A DNA stretch of 64,000 nt from Mermis nigrescens. Its lineage: Eukaryota > Nematoda > Enoplea > Mermithida > Mermithidae. Shown here one piece after another: positions 20,881 to 31,229 of this stretch (position 1 is its first letter; the number at the start of each line of letters is the position of its first letter). Location of the stretch: contig JAVLUZ010000153.1 of the NCBI GenBank assembly GCA_036768485.1, forward strand, positions 1 to 64,000. The letters run 5' to 3'. The translations under genes and the position numbers were made by a program. The notes below the pieces were generated by a model. The model was not told where the DNA came from. It saw only the letters and a list, made by a program, of their open reading frames with translations, and did no database searches.

Positions 20881-23800
20881 ATCAAACTCAAACGATCACA
20901 CCTAAGACAATCTCCCGAACGTGCCACACCCACTTTTGCGCAAAATAAGCAGACGACGGACGAGTATCGCTATCCAATGTCGAGTGCAAGCAGTGATACG
21001 GGTAATCTAACTCAACGCTTAGCTAAAGCTTTTAGTCCGATGATTAATAAAAATGTTGGGGAATCTCCTTCTGTATCGATTTTTGAGAAAGTTTCTGCTA
21101 CTGTAGATAAAGAGATAAATCAAAGTCGCTATCCTAAAATTGCTGTTCAAATTAAAAATCCTCAAAATGGCTCAGCAGACATAACATATGCTATGTTAGA
21201 CACAGGTTCGGAGATAACCCTCATGAAAGATAAAACTAGAGAAATTTTACGACTCCCTCTCTTGCCAACCGAAATTAAAACTGTTAAACAAGCGTGTGGG
21301 GTTAAATCGTCTGTATTAGGAAGTACATGGATACGATTGCATTTGATTAATAATAAAAATCTTTGTGATGATGACATGATAAGGGTTTACGTTGTTGCTG
21401 AATGTCCCGTTGATTTATTAATTGGAAATGATTATCTCTGGCGTTTTCCAAACTTACTATTTTTTTGGAATCAAAAAATAGTGAAATTTGGACCTCATGA
21501 ATTACCTACATTAAACACTCAGCAATACCCGGAAGGCGGAAGAGGAATCACCCGACTTGCAGAGACCACAGTGTTACCTCCTAGGAGTTCGTTAATCACT
21601 AATGTAAGATTAGAAGAGCCGTATAATAATTTAAATTGTGTGTTATTCGAACCGTTTTATCAAACGTTGAGTGAAAAGAAGATTCACGTTGCATGTTCAA
21701 TAGACGCTCCTTTAAATGATGAAATAAGAATATGCGTATTAAACACATCTCAAAATTTGATAAAACTCTTTAAGGGTGCTCGGCTAGGTCGCGTAAGTTT
21801 TGTAAATGTTGAAAAATCTGTCTCTCTCGTTAATCACTCAAATCCATCATTAGATAATGAAACTTCATCGGACATAGAATATGAAATTCCATCAGACATA
21901 GAATTTTGTGAGATACCTGGAAAGCCAAACTTGTCTGAACATGAGAACTCACTCTTGCTGGCGCTTTTGACGAAATTTTCTAAACTTTTTGTGAAGGATG
22001 ATATTAATTTGGGACGTACGGATTTAACCGAACATCACATAGAGACAGAATCAGCTACACCAATTAGGAAACCACCTTATCGTGTGCCTCATAAGCTAAG
22101 AGAAGTTATTGACGGAGAAATAAAAAAAATGCTCGAAAAATTAGTAATTCGCCCCTCTCGTAGCCCCTGGGCAAGTCCGGTTGTTTTAGTTCCGAAAAGA
22201 ACAGGTGGCTACAGATTTTGTGTCGATTATAGGAAGCTAAATAGTGTAACAAAAAAAGATTGTTATCCCCTCCCTAGAATTGATGATATCATTGAAACTC
22301 TCAATAAAAGTGCATATTTCACGACTCTTGATCAAGCCTGGGGCTATTGGCAGATTCCTCTCACTGAAAAAGACAAAGAAAAAACTGCATTCATTACGTT
22401 TAACGGCCTTTACGAGTTCAATGTCCTGCCTTTTGGATTATGCAACGCTCCCGCCACTTTTCAGAGATTAATGGACCTTGTTTTATCCGGTCTGCAGTGG
22501 GACATTTGTTTAGTTTATCTCGACGATATATTAATTTTTGGCCACACATTTGAAGAACACTTAAGGAGACTCTCTATTGTTTTTGAAAAGCTTCAGGAAG
22601 CCGGACTTAAATTAAGATTAGAAAAATGCAAGTTCGCACAAACTAGTATTTCCTATTTAGGACACACAGTGAATCGTGAAGGAGTTTCTCCTGACGCTAA
22701 TAAAATAAAAGCAGTTTTAGAGTTTCCAACTCCCATTTCGACTGACAAGGTGAAAAGCTTTCTAGGACTCTCAGGATATTACCGGAAATTTATTCAAAAT
22801 TTTTCACTCATTGCCGAACCATTATATAATTTGTTAAAAAGGGATAAAAAATTTATTTGGAAAGATGATCATCAAAAAAGCTTCGAAACACTTAAAAACG
22901 CTCTCACCACAGTTCCCGTTTTGGCATATCCCGATTTCTCTAAACCCTTTATCGTTCAAACGGATGCTTCAGGAAAAGGAATAGCTGGCATATTAGCCCA
23001 GGAAATAGATGGTCAGGAACACCCCATTGCGTTTGCAAGTCGAATTTTAAAAAAAGCTGAAAAGAATTACCCAGTTTTTGAACAGGAAGGCTTAGCAGTT
23101 GTGTGGGCCTTAAAACAATTTCGATCCTATATTTTTGAAAGAAAAATTATGGTAATTACAGACCACTCCGCTCTTCAATATATTCTTAAAAAACCGAATC
23201 CCTCTCCCCGAATAGCTCGATGGGGTCTAGCATTACAAGAGTATGATTTTGAGATTAAGCACAAACCAGGAAAGCAGCACACGAATGTAGACGCATTATC
23301 TAGGACATATTGTTCTGCAGTTGTTGAATCTCAACAAAAATGTTTTGATCTACATGATGGTCAAAATAAAGATGATTTTTGTCAAAATATGATAAAATAT
23401 TTAAAAGATTATGAGTTACCGGAAGCTGAACAGGAAGCTAGGCACATAGCATTAATTAGCACTCAATACATCATCGAAAATGATATTTTGTATTTTATTG
23501 GTTCACCACACTCTAAGCTCAATGAAAAATTATTAGTCGTACCTAAATGTTTAGTGAATGATATTCTTTTTGCTTTGCATGATCACGTCCTCTCAGGTCA
23601 TTTTGGTTTTAGACGTACCTATAATAGAATTAAGGAAAGATTCTTTTGGCCACGTATGTATAATGATATTAAATCATATTGTGAACAGTGTTTAAAATGC
23701 TTGTCGAGGAAATCTCCGAATAAACACACTCGTGCAAATCTCTGCCCTATTCAAGTTGGTGGACCATTTGAGAGGGTAGCGACGGATATTTTGGGCCCAT

Positions 23801-24705
23801 TACCACTCACTGAAAATGGAAATCGATTTGTCATCATTTTTAGTGATTATTTAACAAAATTTGTAATGGGAGCCGCTATTTCAGATACAACGGCCAAAAC
23901 AGTTGCAAAAACGTTTATGTATGAAGTAATTCTTCGACATGGTGCCCCCTCCTCACTATTATCAGACCAAGGCTCCAATTATATGTCGGAGTTGGTTAAA
24001 GAAATTTGTAATTTATGTGACACTCATAAAGTAAATACTACTGCATATCACCCTCAAACGGACGGATTAGTGGAAAGGTTTAATAGGACTGTTGAAAACA
24101 TGTTGTCTATGTATATTAATAAAAATCACACCGACTGGGACGATTTTCTGCCTTTTGCTCTCTTTTCGTACAATACTTCAATCCAAGAATCAACTAAATT
24201 CTCACCTTTTTATTTATTATTTGGTAGAAATGCAAAATTGCCTATTGAAATCAATCTGTTGAAATCGAACCCACTTTCACCATATAAAATTGATCTCTCA
24301 GATTATGCTACAGAAGTAGCTAGACATTTGTACAATTCTCAAATTCTAGCGAGTGAAAACATTCGATTATCGCAAGAATCACAAAGGCAACAGTATGATA
24401 AAAAGGTGAAAAATATTTTGTTAGCTGTAGGAGATTGGGTTTACAAATTCTCTCCTGCTATCAAACCAGGTCAAACCCCAAAATTTTTACACCCTTGGCT
24501 AGGACCGTATGAAATCATGCAAATCAAGTACCCAACTGTTTTGTTAAGAAGTCAAGCTGGATCTGAAGAATGGATTCATGTAAACAGATTGAAAAAATCT
24601 CCCTCAAACGCTCTTAAAACGCAAAAACTCGAATTAAAAAATGAGAAAATTTCTAAAAGATGTCATTTCCCAACTCACACTTATAATTTAAGACCGCGTT
24701 ATTAA
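20515..24705 (+). CDS. pol: Ty3/gypsy-type Pol polyprotein fused behind an envelope-like tail
   Basis: Open frame of 1396 residues with all catalytic motifs. Residues 1-125 are the end of the envelope-like region with a membrane segment. Protease follows with DTGS at about 229. RT has FCVDYRKLNSVTKKDCYPLP, FGLCNAPATFQRLMD and YLDD at 668-671. RNase H has QTDAS (Asp 817) and ITDHSALQYIL. Integrase has an HHCC zinc motif (HDHVLSGH, then CEQCLKC), then Asp1091 (TDILGP), Asp1151 (SDQGSNY) and Glu1187 (VERF), giving DD35E, and a GPY/F motif (WLGPYEIM) near the C-terminus. No stop or frameshift is visible. The true start is unclear because the ATG at 20515 lies inside the envelope-like part. Intact enzymes beside a broken env suggest a fairly young element. 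Confidence 0.9.
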   Translation: MKTPEKIKSHVFSSLIQYVTKSEELEMQMERLIDYSANLSLNPSSISHFLKGTGQAVAEIMKGEEQAVEHLIVHGSLDLLSGLTKLISAPVQLIINSIVIILVFACFAYICYILNKIGIFRCIKLKRSHLRQSPERATPTFAQNKQTTDEYRYPMSSASSDTGNLTQRLAKAFSPMINKNVGESPSVSIFEKVSATVDKEINQSRYPKIAVQIKNPQNGSADITYAMLDTGSEITLMKDKTREILRLPLLPTEIKTVKQACGVKSSVLGSTWIRLHLINNKNLCDDDMIRVYVVAECPVDLLIGNDYLWRFPNLLFFWNQKIVKFGPHELPTLNTQQYPEGGRGITRLAETTVLPPRSSLITNVRLEEPYNNLNCVLFEPFYQTLSEKKIHVACSIDAPLNDEIRICVLNTSQNLIKLFKGARLGRVSFVNVEKSVSLVNHSNPSLDNETSSDIEYEIPSDIEFCEIPGKPNLSEHENSLLLALLTKFSKLFVKDDINLGRTDLTEHHIETESATPIRKPPYRVPHKLREVIDGEIKKMLEKLVIRPSRSPWASPVVLVPKRTGGYRFCVDYRKLNSVTKKDCYPLPRIDDIIETLNKSAYFTTLDQAWGYWQIPLTEKDKEKTAFITFNGLYEFNVLPFGLCNAPATFQRLMDLVLSGLQWDICLVYLDDILIFGHTFEEHLRRLSIVFEKLQEAGLKLRLEKCKFAQTSISYLGHTVNREGVSPDANKIKAVLEFPTPISTDKVKSFLGLSGYYRKFIQNFSLIAEPLYNLLKRDKKFIWKDDHQKSFETLKNALTTVPVLAYPDFSKPFIVQTDASGKGIAGILAQEIDGQEHPIAFASRILKKAEKNYPVFEQEGLAVVWALKQFRSYIFERKIMVITDHSALQYILKKPNPSPRIARWGLALQEYDFEIKHKPGKQHTNVDALSRTYCSAVVESQQKCFDLHDGQNKDDFCQNMIKYLKDYELPEAEQEARHIALISTQYIIENDILYFIGSPHSKLNEKLLVVPKCLVNDILFALHDHVLSGHFGFRRTYNRIKERFFWPRMYNDIKSYCEQCLKCLSRKSPNKHTRANLCPIQVGGPFERVATDILGPLPLTENGNRFVIIFSDYLTKFVMGAAISDTTAKTVAKTFMYEVILRHGAPSSLLSDQGSNYMSELVKEICNLCDTHKVNTTAYHPQTDGLVERFNRTVENMLSMYINKNHTDWDDFLPFALFSYNTSIQESTKFSPFYLLFGRNAKLPIEINLLKSNPLSPYKIDLSDYATEVARHLYNSQILASENIRLSQESQRQQYDKKVKNILLAVGDWVYKFSPAIKPGQTPKFLHPWLGPYEIMQIKYPTVLLRSQAGSEEWIHVNRLKKSPSNALKTQKLELKNEKISKRCHFPTHTYNLRPRY

Positions 24706-26242
24706 TATCATATATGTTTATGTTTATCATGCTAGCTTATTATCACCCATATTCATTTTAGTAAAAGAAACGAGTAATGCGGACCATGGGCACTCTCCTT
24801 CGCCAAAGGAATCAGCCGAAAGTGTATCATGGAAGAGAAGCCCTCAAACGCAGGTGAACGTTCCAACTATCTTTACTGAAGAGACTAACCGAAAATGGCA
24901 GCTTAAATTCAATCGGAGACCCACAGAATCGCGAATTCAATACATCCCAAAAGATGTGGACGTGGAAGAAGCTTGCGTTATTATACGAAATGACCCTCGT
25001 ATTCCAAACTTAGTTGCCATGCACTGCACCGAGTATTTTGAAATCGCCTCGGATGATAAGACGGATGGTAAATTTAGCTCGTTCAGACTCACACCTTCTT
25101 ATAGAAAGCATGGAAAAGGTCCGTTTTGTGATAATTTAACTCTATGTCGTGCTGATGGGCTTATATATAGCTTTGATTTATTAGTGCTTCAAGAAATTCC
25201 CTCTCAATTAAGGAGCTTGTTGCTTGATAACACCTTCGTGAAAATTGGGTTCAAAGTAGAAGAAGAAACGATGCTAGCACTTATTAACACTGACAGTCGC
25301 CTTTCGGAATTTAAGTTCACACTCAATGTAGCTTCGGTAGCTGAGTTGGCAATGGAAAACAATATTGCACCGTTTTTTGATAAAAAATTTCCTGTCGAAA
25401 TTGAATCATTAGCACATTTTTTCTTTTTAGCTGATGTAAAAAGCGCATTTACTTCGAATGTTATCCCCTCGGCACAGAGTGCAATTTTAGCAGTTCTGAC
25501 ATTCGAATTTTATTCGTGCTTGGAAGAGAATTACGATGAAATCAAACACACCTGTGCAAAGTCAAACTTAAAGCTGCCACCTCCTCTCATTTGGGTAGCT
25601 CGGGTCTTTAAAGATGTCGAAACACAAACAGATATGGTTGAATTTGTATCAAAGCCAAATGTTCAGATAGGTATCAATGAACAGATAGGTAAATCAAATG
25701 TCGCTCCTTATCTAAGCAGAGAAGTAAGTAATGTCGAGCAAATTGATCACACTATGGCTCACCCTCAAAGACAACCACGTTGGGTAGATGCTGGCCAGTG
25801 GAACCATCGCAACCCTAGTTTTAACTCACAAAATAGGCATAATCCAGCTTTTCGAAGGGCACCAACCCCACAGCCACAATCTTTTCGTTATCAAGGTGGG
25901 ATGGTACAAGACGTCCGCACAAAAAACATTGCGCCGCGCTTTCAAATATTTTTGAAAACCGTGCAGCAGCAATTCAACGAAAGCTATGGCAGGTGTCGGA
26001 TAAACGAATGGAGCCACTACGAGCTATTTTACAATGAATGGATCGAGGAGCTACATACAAGTTTTGTGATGCCGGAAGAGGAGATGCGAGAGAAGGAACA
26101 ACGGTTGCTTAATTTTTTGAAGGTTCGCGTCGATTCAAAACCTGGAGAAATTTGCGATTATCGAGCTGGGCCTGCAGAGCGCATCAACCCGCCTTATCAA
26201 GCTCAGCGCCCCATGCATTATCGTCAGCGTCCATATCGCTAA
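24692..26242 (+). CDS. third ORF, diverged 3'-5' exonuclease-like domain with basic tail
   Basis: Open from 24692 to TAA 26240-26242, without an ATG before about 24990. The core near 25150-25420 resembles DEDD-family (WRN/EXD type) 3'-5' exonucleases: a strand-helix pattern LIYSFDLLVLQ, then LRSLLLDNTFVKIGFKVEEE, recalling the LL-D-x-x-x-KVGx-x-x-x-D motif, then a VAELAMEN region. The first acidic motif is degenerate (VAMHCTEYF) and the second has Glu where Asp is usual, so activity is doubtful. The C-terminal 170 residues are rich in Arg, Gln, Pro and Asn and end RPMHYRQRPYR, suggesting RNA binding. It follows pol by 150 bp in the +1 frame. The assignment is fold-level and tentative. I recognise no standard retroelement accessory protein. 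Confidence 0.5.
   Translation, partial: DRVINIIYVYVYHASLLSPIFILVKETSNADHGHSPSPKESAESVSWKRSPQTQVNVPTIFTEETNRKWQLKFNRRPTESRIQYIPKDVDVEEACVIIRNDPRIPNLVAMHCTEYFEIASDDKTDGKFSSFRLTPSYRKHGKGPFCDNLTLCRADGLIYSFDLLVLQEIPSQLRSLLLDNTFVKIGFKVEEETMLALINTDSRLSEFKFTLNVASVAELAMENNIAPFFDKKFPVEIESLAHFFFLADVKSAFTSNVIPSAQSAILAVLTFEFYSCLEENYDEIKHTCAKSNLKLPPPLIWVARVFKDVETQTDMVEFVSKPNVQIGINEQIGKSNVAPYLSREVSNVEQIDHTMAHPQRQPRWVDAGQWNHRNPSFNSQNRHNPAFRRAPTPQPQSFRYQGGMVQDVRTKNIAPRFQIFLKTVQQQFNESYGRCRINEWSHYELFYNEWIEELHTSFVMPEEEMREKEQRLLNFLKVRVDSKPGEICDYRAGPAERINPPYQAQRPMHYRQRPYR
24736..24761 (+). promoter_or_regulatory. candidate 3' splice site for the third ORF
   Basis: Pyrimidine-rich sequence ending CATATTCATTTTAG lies 31-56 bp after the pol stop. 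The following frame is open from 24692 but has no ATG before its conserved part, so a spliced subgenomic mRNA, as used for retroviral env genes, would explain expression. This is inference from position and composition. Confidence 0.35.
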
Positions 26243-26258
26243 GCAGCTGCTCTACGCT

Positions 26259-26921
26259 TGATAATGATTATGATTTATCAGTACATGCTTATCACATATT
26301 GCTTAAATGTACTTATGAAATCATTTTACGTAAGCCCTTCCAACTGGGATTGAAGAGACAGGTTGTTACTGTTGTTTTTTCTCTAAACTCACTCGACTTT
26401 ATTTATTTAAAAGATAATTAACAAATTGACTAAATGTTTAAGAATCACTAACATAATATCTCTTTGGGCTTAGTTTTTTCTAAACCAGGTAGAATGTAAC
26501 GAATTAAATTTCGTACTTTCTTATTTTCTATCACACGTAGCTCACACGCCGTACGAATAGTTACGTCATCTACATTTCTACGAATTTTGAAAGGTTACAA
26601 AAAATTATCAAACATCTCATCTCCGAAATTCTAACGTGACGATAGTTCGACCGAACACACATTGCCCACTCACACTCGTGACAGAGTCGAAGTAGCTTAT
26701 GATCTTTTAATATAATATAAAAAATCAAAGTTCACGAGCCTTAAGTTTAGTTGTAATTCGACCGTGTAGATCCCCACTTGCCCCACTGGGATACGGCTTA
26801 GTTGTACATTATGCTCGACTGTGTTATACGCATTTCTCGACGCTTCATATATTTATATTATTAATGCTCCTTGTATCCGAGCCAAGTAATAAAGCGAACC
26901 TGCATTATACAACTAGCAACA
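26259..26921 (-). mobile_element. solo LTR, plain copy without the array
   Basis: 663 bp starting TG and ending CA, flanked by a perfect 5-bp duplication ACGCT (26254-26258 and 26922-26926). It is the reverse complement of the two outer parts of 14227-20432. The - strand is the transcription sense because AATAAAG lies on it. No matching internal region or partner LTR is seen next to it. It inserted between the third ORF and the next LTR element. Confidence 0.9.
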
Positions 26922-26930
26922 ACGCTTCCG

Positions 26931-28080
26931 TAACACCGGCCTATCCAAGATAGCCCGGCCTTCTACTGCGCGCACCTAGTGAAACTTACTTACTTAACCC
27001 CTTTTGAGATTAAGTACCTAAATAATGTAAGTTCCCCGGAAACCTAATTGAGGGCTCAAAAAGGATTATTATTTAACTTGTTTTGGGACCGAATTCCGGT
27101 GCTTGAAAATATTGAAGGTTCCTAAGTATAGTGTAGCACAAGGACAGAATTCAACAGCACGGAAATTCGAACCGAGCCCAATCATCGTTGATTAAATAAT
27201 TAATTTTTGCAATATTTTTGGACAGAAAATTATGAAGCAATAAAAAACGCGACAGCATGAAGGTGCATGCTGCCGACTGTCGTGTTACGCTAATCGGTTA
27301 AAAACAACACTATAATTGCGAGGGCACGTAGCCCGCCAACGGCATACAACTATTGCCGTGAAGGCACACAAATAAAACAATAAATGCGTAAGGGCGAAAA
27401 GAGCCTGCCCACTACGCGACGAAATACGACGAGATTTCCCTGCAGCCAGCAGGGGAAAACACAGGAGATCTACGTGCGGAAAAATGCGTCGCACGGAAAA
27501 AAACAGGCACAGCGTACAAGCTGGCGAAAAACTGGGAAGCTCAATGTAAAATGAAAAATTCTTAAAGTGGGAAAAGATCGTCAAAACTGCGCTCGCACAC
27601 AGTTTTAAACAATACGAAAAAGAGGCGTATCAAACGCGGACAAAGAAACGCGGAATGGATCTACGAGAATAACAATAGGCCTATGGGCAAAGCTTACGGT
27701 AAAGAATGTACAAACAAAATAGACACGAATATGAGACACACACATATGGAGTTTTAACACACGTATGATATGATAGCACACATACCAATTCGTACTCAAG
27801 TCGCATTAAGCCTGAGTGCCCATTTTCCTATCCCGGATTTTTATTGAAAATATGTGTGGGAAAGGAAATGAAGATATGATAATTTTAAGAGGGAAGGTGG
27901 TCCCGGGCGACACACTAAAGCGTTACGCTGAGTGGTCGCGTACATGCAAATGGAAATTAAGCACAAATTTGAGCATCTGGGGCAAACAGTCATCGGCATG
28001 TATGTACAACATAGCACAAAACGAATGGAATTTCGCGTTGAACCAACGCAACGAAAATGGGGTGTAGAGCCATCTCTACA
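26931..28080 (-). repeat. 3' LTR of the gag-protease element
   Basis: Direct copy of 33080-34236. It is the downstream (3') LTR for the - strand element. CCGGGGAG lies just before its TG on that strand, a weak polypurine tract. Short open frames inside are present in both LTR copies but look non-coding. Confidence 0.85.
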
Positions 28081-29149
28081 CTCCCCGGATATCGAGAAAA
28101 ATTTGCACGCAGTGCAAATTTTTAAGCGCAAAAACGTTTGTGCGCAAACTTTTTGCGCAAAGACGGCCACGGCGTGGAGTCGGGCGATTATCGATTCGTG
28201 TCAGCAGATCGAAGCGGGATGCTGACACATTTTTATGCACAAAACGTATGCATGAAAATGTATGGATGACGTACGGCTACGTCAAACAATTGAGCAGCGG
28301 GAGACAAAAAACGGTGCATCGACGATGCGTTGACAATGTGGTTTTGTGCAACGTACGGAATAGACTGTTTGCCCGGGACCCGGAGAATTTTGATTGAAAA
28401 AGTAATTTATGATAGGAGGGCAGGTCACTCGGTTTAATTAGTATTGAGTACAAAAGGCTTAAATTATGGACAAATTGAGAACACATATAGACAAGGACAA
28501 TAAATGAATCAAAGACAGACAAATACAGTGAAATAACAAATATGTTTTTTGGGAAAAAATCAGAAAAGTATACAGCAAAAGAAAAATATACATGGAAATA
28601 ATGAATAACGGAGATATGTAAAAAGGTAGTGAGAAAAAGAAAAAGGTCCTAAGGTGGAGAGAAAAATTTTGGGAAAAGTGGCTGCAGGAAAATTAACTAG
28701 TAAGAGAAAAATTACGGAAAAAACGATTAAAACGAATTAAATGAAAAAATAAACGCACTGCTGGCGGTCGGTACATCGTCCTGGCACAGCGAAATCAAAA
28801 GATGAGCAAATAGTTCAAGTGCGGCGATCCGGTTGATCGCGAGGCAATGACGACTGAGCGGTACGACGACCGTCAGTCGTGCGCAAAATAATAGGCATAA
28901 TGCGCGACGTGGAATGAGCGCGGCTGTTTCCTTGAGACGGAATCAAACAAATAGACTAAAGTTGAAATAGGGCGATCCGATCGATCGCAAAGATTAGACG
29001 GTTGATGAGTGCAACGAACATCAGTCGCACGTGAAATAGACGGAATAACGCGCGACATAGACATGGCGCGTCTGACTTCTTGAGACGGAATAGACAAAAA
29101 ACGTGGCGTGACGATATGATGCTGAGCAAGACAACGGTCCTGCAATTGT

Positions 29150-29743
29150 TTAAGCTGGTAAATGCGGCGCGGACGAAGCAGTCGGCGCGACAAAACGCGG
29201 TGCAATAATATTGCCGCGTCGTTGAGAATCGAGACGCGAAGTACGCGACGAACTGATGCGAGTGATAGTAGACGGGCTAATAGTTTGTTGACGGCGACGA
29301 GAATCGTAGCACACAGATGGGCGCAACGGGTCGCAGGGTACACAAACGGTTGACGGAATACTAAAATCGTTTTGGCGGACGATATGATAGGAAGTCGGAT
29401 CGCCGGTTGGCGAACGAATCAATGCAGGTTGATGTCTTTCTAGGGAGACATCGAAGGCTGGAACCGTGGAAATAGACATGTTGCCAGCGGCTTGTTGGGC
29501 GCGAATTTTGGCCAAAATTGTAGGTAGAGGAACGTCAAGAAAACTTTGAATTTGCTGACGCGCTGCGTAGCGAGGAAACTTGATTGAACAACTGATTGGC
29601 GGGTCAGTGCGCGATCGAATTAGCTGAATTCGCTTATGCGCTGTGTACAAGTCCTTAGTTGTCTCAATAATTTCAGGAAACTCAACAAAAACTTCTCTAG
29701 GAAACGGATTGAGAATTTTTTCAACAAAAATTGATTTAAGCAT
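29150..29743 (-). CDS. unrecognised second ORF after protease
   Basis: 197 residues, starting at an ATG that overlaps the stop of the preceding ORF by a few bases (29736-29743). The N-terminal half looks globular (LNPFPREVFVEFPEIIETTK, then AARQQIQSFLDVPLPTILAK). The C-terminal half is Arg/Ser-rich. Another frame (28873-29343) overlaps its 3' end and is less convincing. The sequence from 28081 to 28870 is non-coding 3' UTR with GTGCGCAAAC/GTTTGTGCGC-type short palindromes. Confidence 0.45.
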   Translation of the reverse strand: MLKSIFVEKILNPFPREVFVEFPEIIETTKDLYTAHKRIQLIRSRTDPPISCSIKFPRYAARQQIQSFLDVPLPTILAKIRAQQAAGNMSISTVPAFDVSLERHQPALIRSPTGDPTSYHIVRQNDFSIPSTVCVPCDPLRPSVCYDSRRRQQTISPSTITRISSSRTSRLDSQRRGNIIAPRFVAPTASSAPHLPA

Positions 29744-30293
29744 TCGTCAAAATCTGTTCGACCATGCGCCAAGCAATTCGAGGTTCTCGATACCAAAATT
29801 GGAATCTTAAAAACCGATTGTCGAGAAATTGAAGAAGTAGTGGCGCAGACATGAAAGTCGTAGATTGAAAAGACGGAATGAAACGGAAAGTTGACTTGTA
29901 TTCTTCGAAAAATTCGTTCAGTGAACTGAAAATATCAGCCATTTGGCGAATTGTTAAGGCCAAAGGAGCATGAAGATCAGGCGGAATTGCAAGACGATGC
30001 GGGAAAAATTCCGCTGGGATTTTATAGTTTGCACGACGCTCAATTTCTGGCGGTGCTTGAAGCATTGGATGATTGGCGACGAATTCTAGGCCTACTTCAT
30101 AGACCATGGGGCCAGTAGTGACATAAAATCGGGTGCGACAAAACTTGTAGTCGTTGCAGAGTAAACGATGATGATGAGTCATTTTGACGATTTTAGGCAT
30201 CGTTGAAGTGATGCACATCTCCAACGATTCTTTGGACGTTGGTGGGGGTTGGGAAAACGTGACTGATGGCAGACACTTGTTGCGTTTCTGCAC
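29736..30293 (-). CDS. unrecognised ORF downstream of protease
   Basis: 185 residues overlapping the end of the protease frame, as in a frameshifted polyprotein. It contains TGPMVYEVGLEFVANHPM and a helical C-terminal half (FSSLNEFFEEYKSTFRFIPS, FLRFQFWYREPRIAWRMVEQ). It occupies the place of RT but has none of its motifs (no YxDD, no LPQG). No function is assigned. Confidence 0.5.
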   Translation of the reverse strand: MQKRNKCLPSVTFSQPPPTSKESLEMCITSTMPKIVKMTHHHRLLCNDYKFCRTRFYVTTGPMVYEVGLEFVANHPMLQAPPEIERRANYKIPAEFFPHRLAIPPDLHAPLALTIRQMADIFSSLNEFFEEYKSTFRFIPSFQSTTFMSAPLLLQFLDNRFLRFQFWYREPRIAWRMVEQILTNA

Positions 30294-30661
30294 AAACTGG
30301 ATGCGTGACTTGCAGCATCTGGGTTTACACGTAGCTCCTTTTTCTCTGTTTCTGAGAGCAACTCAATACGATGACCGTTGGCAAAAGCACAATCCTCAAC
30401 GGTATTCACAAAAAGCATTGCTTGTTTGCAAAAGTCGAAACCAAGAAGAAGATCTTCTGGTAAATCATCGATGATAGAAACGATAGCCGGTGTAGTTTGC
30501 TCGGCGATCGTAATTTGCATGAAATAGGTGAAACGCACAGTGGCTGCCATTTTTCCAATTCCTTGCACAACATTAGCTATTTGCTTTGGTGGTAAGTTGA
30601 AACCTAAGCGCAGAAAAGCGCTCAAGGTCATCATTGTGACTTGCGATCCTGTGTCAATCAA
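30179..30661 (-). CDS. retroviral-type aspartic protease
   Basis: It starts IDTGSQVTMMT (catalytic DTGS), followed by the typical protease pattern with FMQITIAEQTTPAIVSII and the flap-distal DLPEDLLLGFDF segment (ILG-like LLGFDF). It would process Gag. The mature domain is about 110 residues; the C-terminal part of the frame overlaps the next ORF and is likely not translated in this frame. Confidence 0.75.
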   Translation of the reverse strand: MIDTGSQVTMMTLSAFLRLGFNLPPKQIANVVQGIGKMAATVRFTYFMQITIAEQTTPAIVSIIDDLPEDLLLGFDFCKQAMLFVNTVEDCAFANGHRIELLSETEKKELRVNPDAASHASSLCRNATSVCHQSRFPNPHQRPKNRWRCASLQRCLKSSK

Positions 30662-31229
30662 TGCAGGCAGATTTCATTCCATTGATTTCTGCTACAGATT
30701 GTAGGCAAATTCGTAGATGCATGGCTAACAATGGTTTTATTAGCTGCATCCTGAGTTTTGACCTGCGAATTTAGCTTTTCGTAGACTGCTAAACGTTTCT
30801 GTAGCCGATGATATTCTTCAAGAAATGCTTGAGATGCAAAAAGCTGTTCCGAATTTTCGGAAGTCGAGACAGACGAAGTTACGATATTTTCGTTATTAGA
30901 TGACGGTTGGGTCGGTTGCAGTGGGGGAAACGTAACGGTGGGTGTGGAAGATATCGAATACGTAACTGCCGGGGGGTTAGAGCGTACAGATTGCTGCGGA
31001 AATTGTTGATACGCGTTATTCGGCTGGCGATAATTCTGAGAATGTTCTGCAAAACGATTATTTGCAAACATATTTCTTTCATTGTCATAGTATCGCGTGT
31101 TACTGTAAGGATTACGGTAGTTTTGGAGATTACCGTAATTTTGCCAAAAATCATTGCTCGGACGTCAAAAATCTTGACGTGAGTCGTAATTTTGAGACGT
31201 AGATGGATACTGTGAGTTTTGAAACACAC
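30658..31229 (-). pseudogene. Gag-protease linker
   Basis: Low-complexity Asn/Gln/Ser/Pro-rich linker (NYRQPNNAYQQFPQQSV) and a coiled-coil-like stretch (SQAFLEEYHRLQKRLAVYEK) between the zinc knuckle and the protease. It is in a different frame from each neighbour. The frame change to protease lies at 30658-30661. Confidence 0.5.

Noticed and set aside
26259..26921. This LTR as the 3' LTR of the gag-env-pol element
   Set aside because: Its poly(A) signal is on the - strand, opposite to the element. It has its own 5-bp duplication (ACGCT), and no polypurine tract precedes it on the + strand.
27285..28522. Open frames in and near the LTRs (27285-28225 and 33498-34282)
   Set aside because: The same frames occur in both LTRs on both strands, with no protein-like conservation pattern. 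They are LTR sequence.
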